The notes under the pieces: model-generated
What the model was told of the DNA's origin: nothing
Seen by the model: only the letters and a program-made list of their open reading frames with translations
Databases searched by the model: none
Origin: Geothrix paludis
GTDB lineage: Bacteria > Acidobacteriota > Holophagae > Holophagales > Holophagaceae
Direction of reading: 5' to 3'
DNA: 64,000 nucleotides
NCBI RefSeq assembly: GCF_022808815.1
Contig: NZ_JAKZLC010000003.1
Location: forward strand, 62,001 to 126,000
Position numbers and translations under genes: made by a program
Shown here: in pieces, positions 63,634-64,000 of the stretch
Layout: each line of letters opens with the position of its first letter
Numbering within the stretch: position 1 is the stretch's first letter

Positions 63634-64000
63634 TCAGCCTGCCAGCCCGGTCAGCACGCTCAGAACCTCCTCATCCTCGGGTCGCTGGTCGGGGTCCTTG
63701 CGGCAGAGCCGTTCGACGAGGTCCACCAGGGCCGCGGGGATGTCGGGGCGAAGGGCCGACAGATCCGGCAGGGGATCCCTCCGGTGCTTGTCGAGGATCT
63801 CGAAGGGTGTCTCGCCATCAAAGGGCGGATGTCCGGCCAGCAGCTCGAACAGCACGATGCCGAGGGAGTACCGGTCCGCGGCGGGCCCCACCTGGGCCCT
63901 GGTCTGAGCCTCCGGCGCGGCGTAGCGGGGTGTGCCCAGGAAGGCGTAGGTGGTGGTCAGGGTGCTGGAGTCCACGATCCGTGAGATCCCGAAGTCCATC
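63634..64000 (-). CDS. Serine/threonine protein kinase, C-terminal part
   Basis: Partial: the gene continues past the window end. The visible 122 residues begin just before the DFG motif (MDFGIS), followed by an activation loop, the APE motif (in YAAPEAQT), DRYSLGIVLFELLAGHPPF and the final helices of a Hanks-type kinase domain. It ends soon after the kinase domain, with no membrane segment. HRD and glycine-loop motifs lie outside the window. Confidence 0.9.
   Translation of the reverse strand, partial: MDFGISRIVDSSTLTTTYAFLGTPRYAAPEAQTRAQVGPAADRYSLGIVLFELLAGHPPFDGETPFEILDKHRRDPLPDLSALRPDIPAALVDLVERLCRKDPDQRPEDEEVLSVLTGLAG

Overview
The window is about 64 kb of GC-rich chromosomal DNA with short intergenic gaps and mostly Shine-Dalgarno-led starts. 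The ribosomal spc/alpha layout, an acetyl-CoA synthetase paired with an MHS-family transporter, an N-acyl-citrulline type arginine operon, an energy-converting-hydrogenase-related complex and many Hanks-type kinases suggest a Gram-negative acidobacterium such as the Holophagaceae (Geothrix/Holophaga type). That assignment is inference; no rRNA gene is present to test it.

Layout. 1-6470: end of the spc and alpha ribosomal operons (rplR 3' end, rpsE, rpmD, rplO, secY, adk, infA, rpmJ, rpsM, rpsK, rpsD, rpoA, rplQ), closed by a strong hairpin. 6478-8677 (minus): a kinase fused to a universal stress domain and a metallophosphoesterase. 9205-13098: MHS transporter and acetyl-CoA synthetase. 13202-21676 (minus): purine nucleoside phosphorylase, a large lipoprotein, a LysM/M23 peptidase, moaC, a HAD phosphatase, serA and a dicarboxylate/glutamate symporter. 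21732-24368: acyl-CoA desaturase and dihydrolipoyl dehydrogenase. 24440-26960: an AT-rich island with three minus-strand genes and two copies of a 111-112 bp repeat, each just downstream of a stop codon. 26980-31887 (minus): a membrane-anchored kinase and an ABC exporter set. 31972-34428: a lipoprotein, an atypical SDR and a glycine-rich lipoprotein.

34553-45052 (minus) is an arginine operon: argD, an N-acylornithine carbamoyltransferase, argB, an argE-like deacylase, argH, argG, a P-loop protein of unknown function, argC and probably an M20 dipeptidase. It diverges from argR across a cluster of TGCAT-type operator half-sites. Two of its junctions carry palindromic intergenic elements. 45666-51440 holds a membrane protein, an EnvC-like protein with a degenerate LytM domain, a type II secretion/type IV pilus inner-membrane protein (minus) and a large probable outer-membrane protein.

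52963-62286 is a tightly coupled seven-gene operon for a membrane complex of the Hyf/Hyc/complex I superfamily. It has two tandem HyfB-like subunits, then HyfC, HyfE, HyfF, HyfG and a fused ferredoxin-NuoB-like subunit. HyfG lacks both CxxC pairs that bind NiFe, so this is an Ehr-type (hydrogenase-related) complex and not a hydrogenase. Two paralogous DUF4382 lipoprotein genes flank the operon in direct orientation. The window ends inside another Hanks-type kinase gene on the minus strand.
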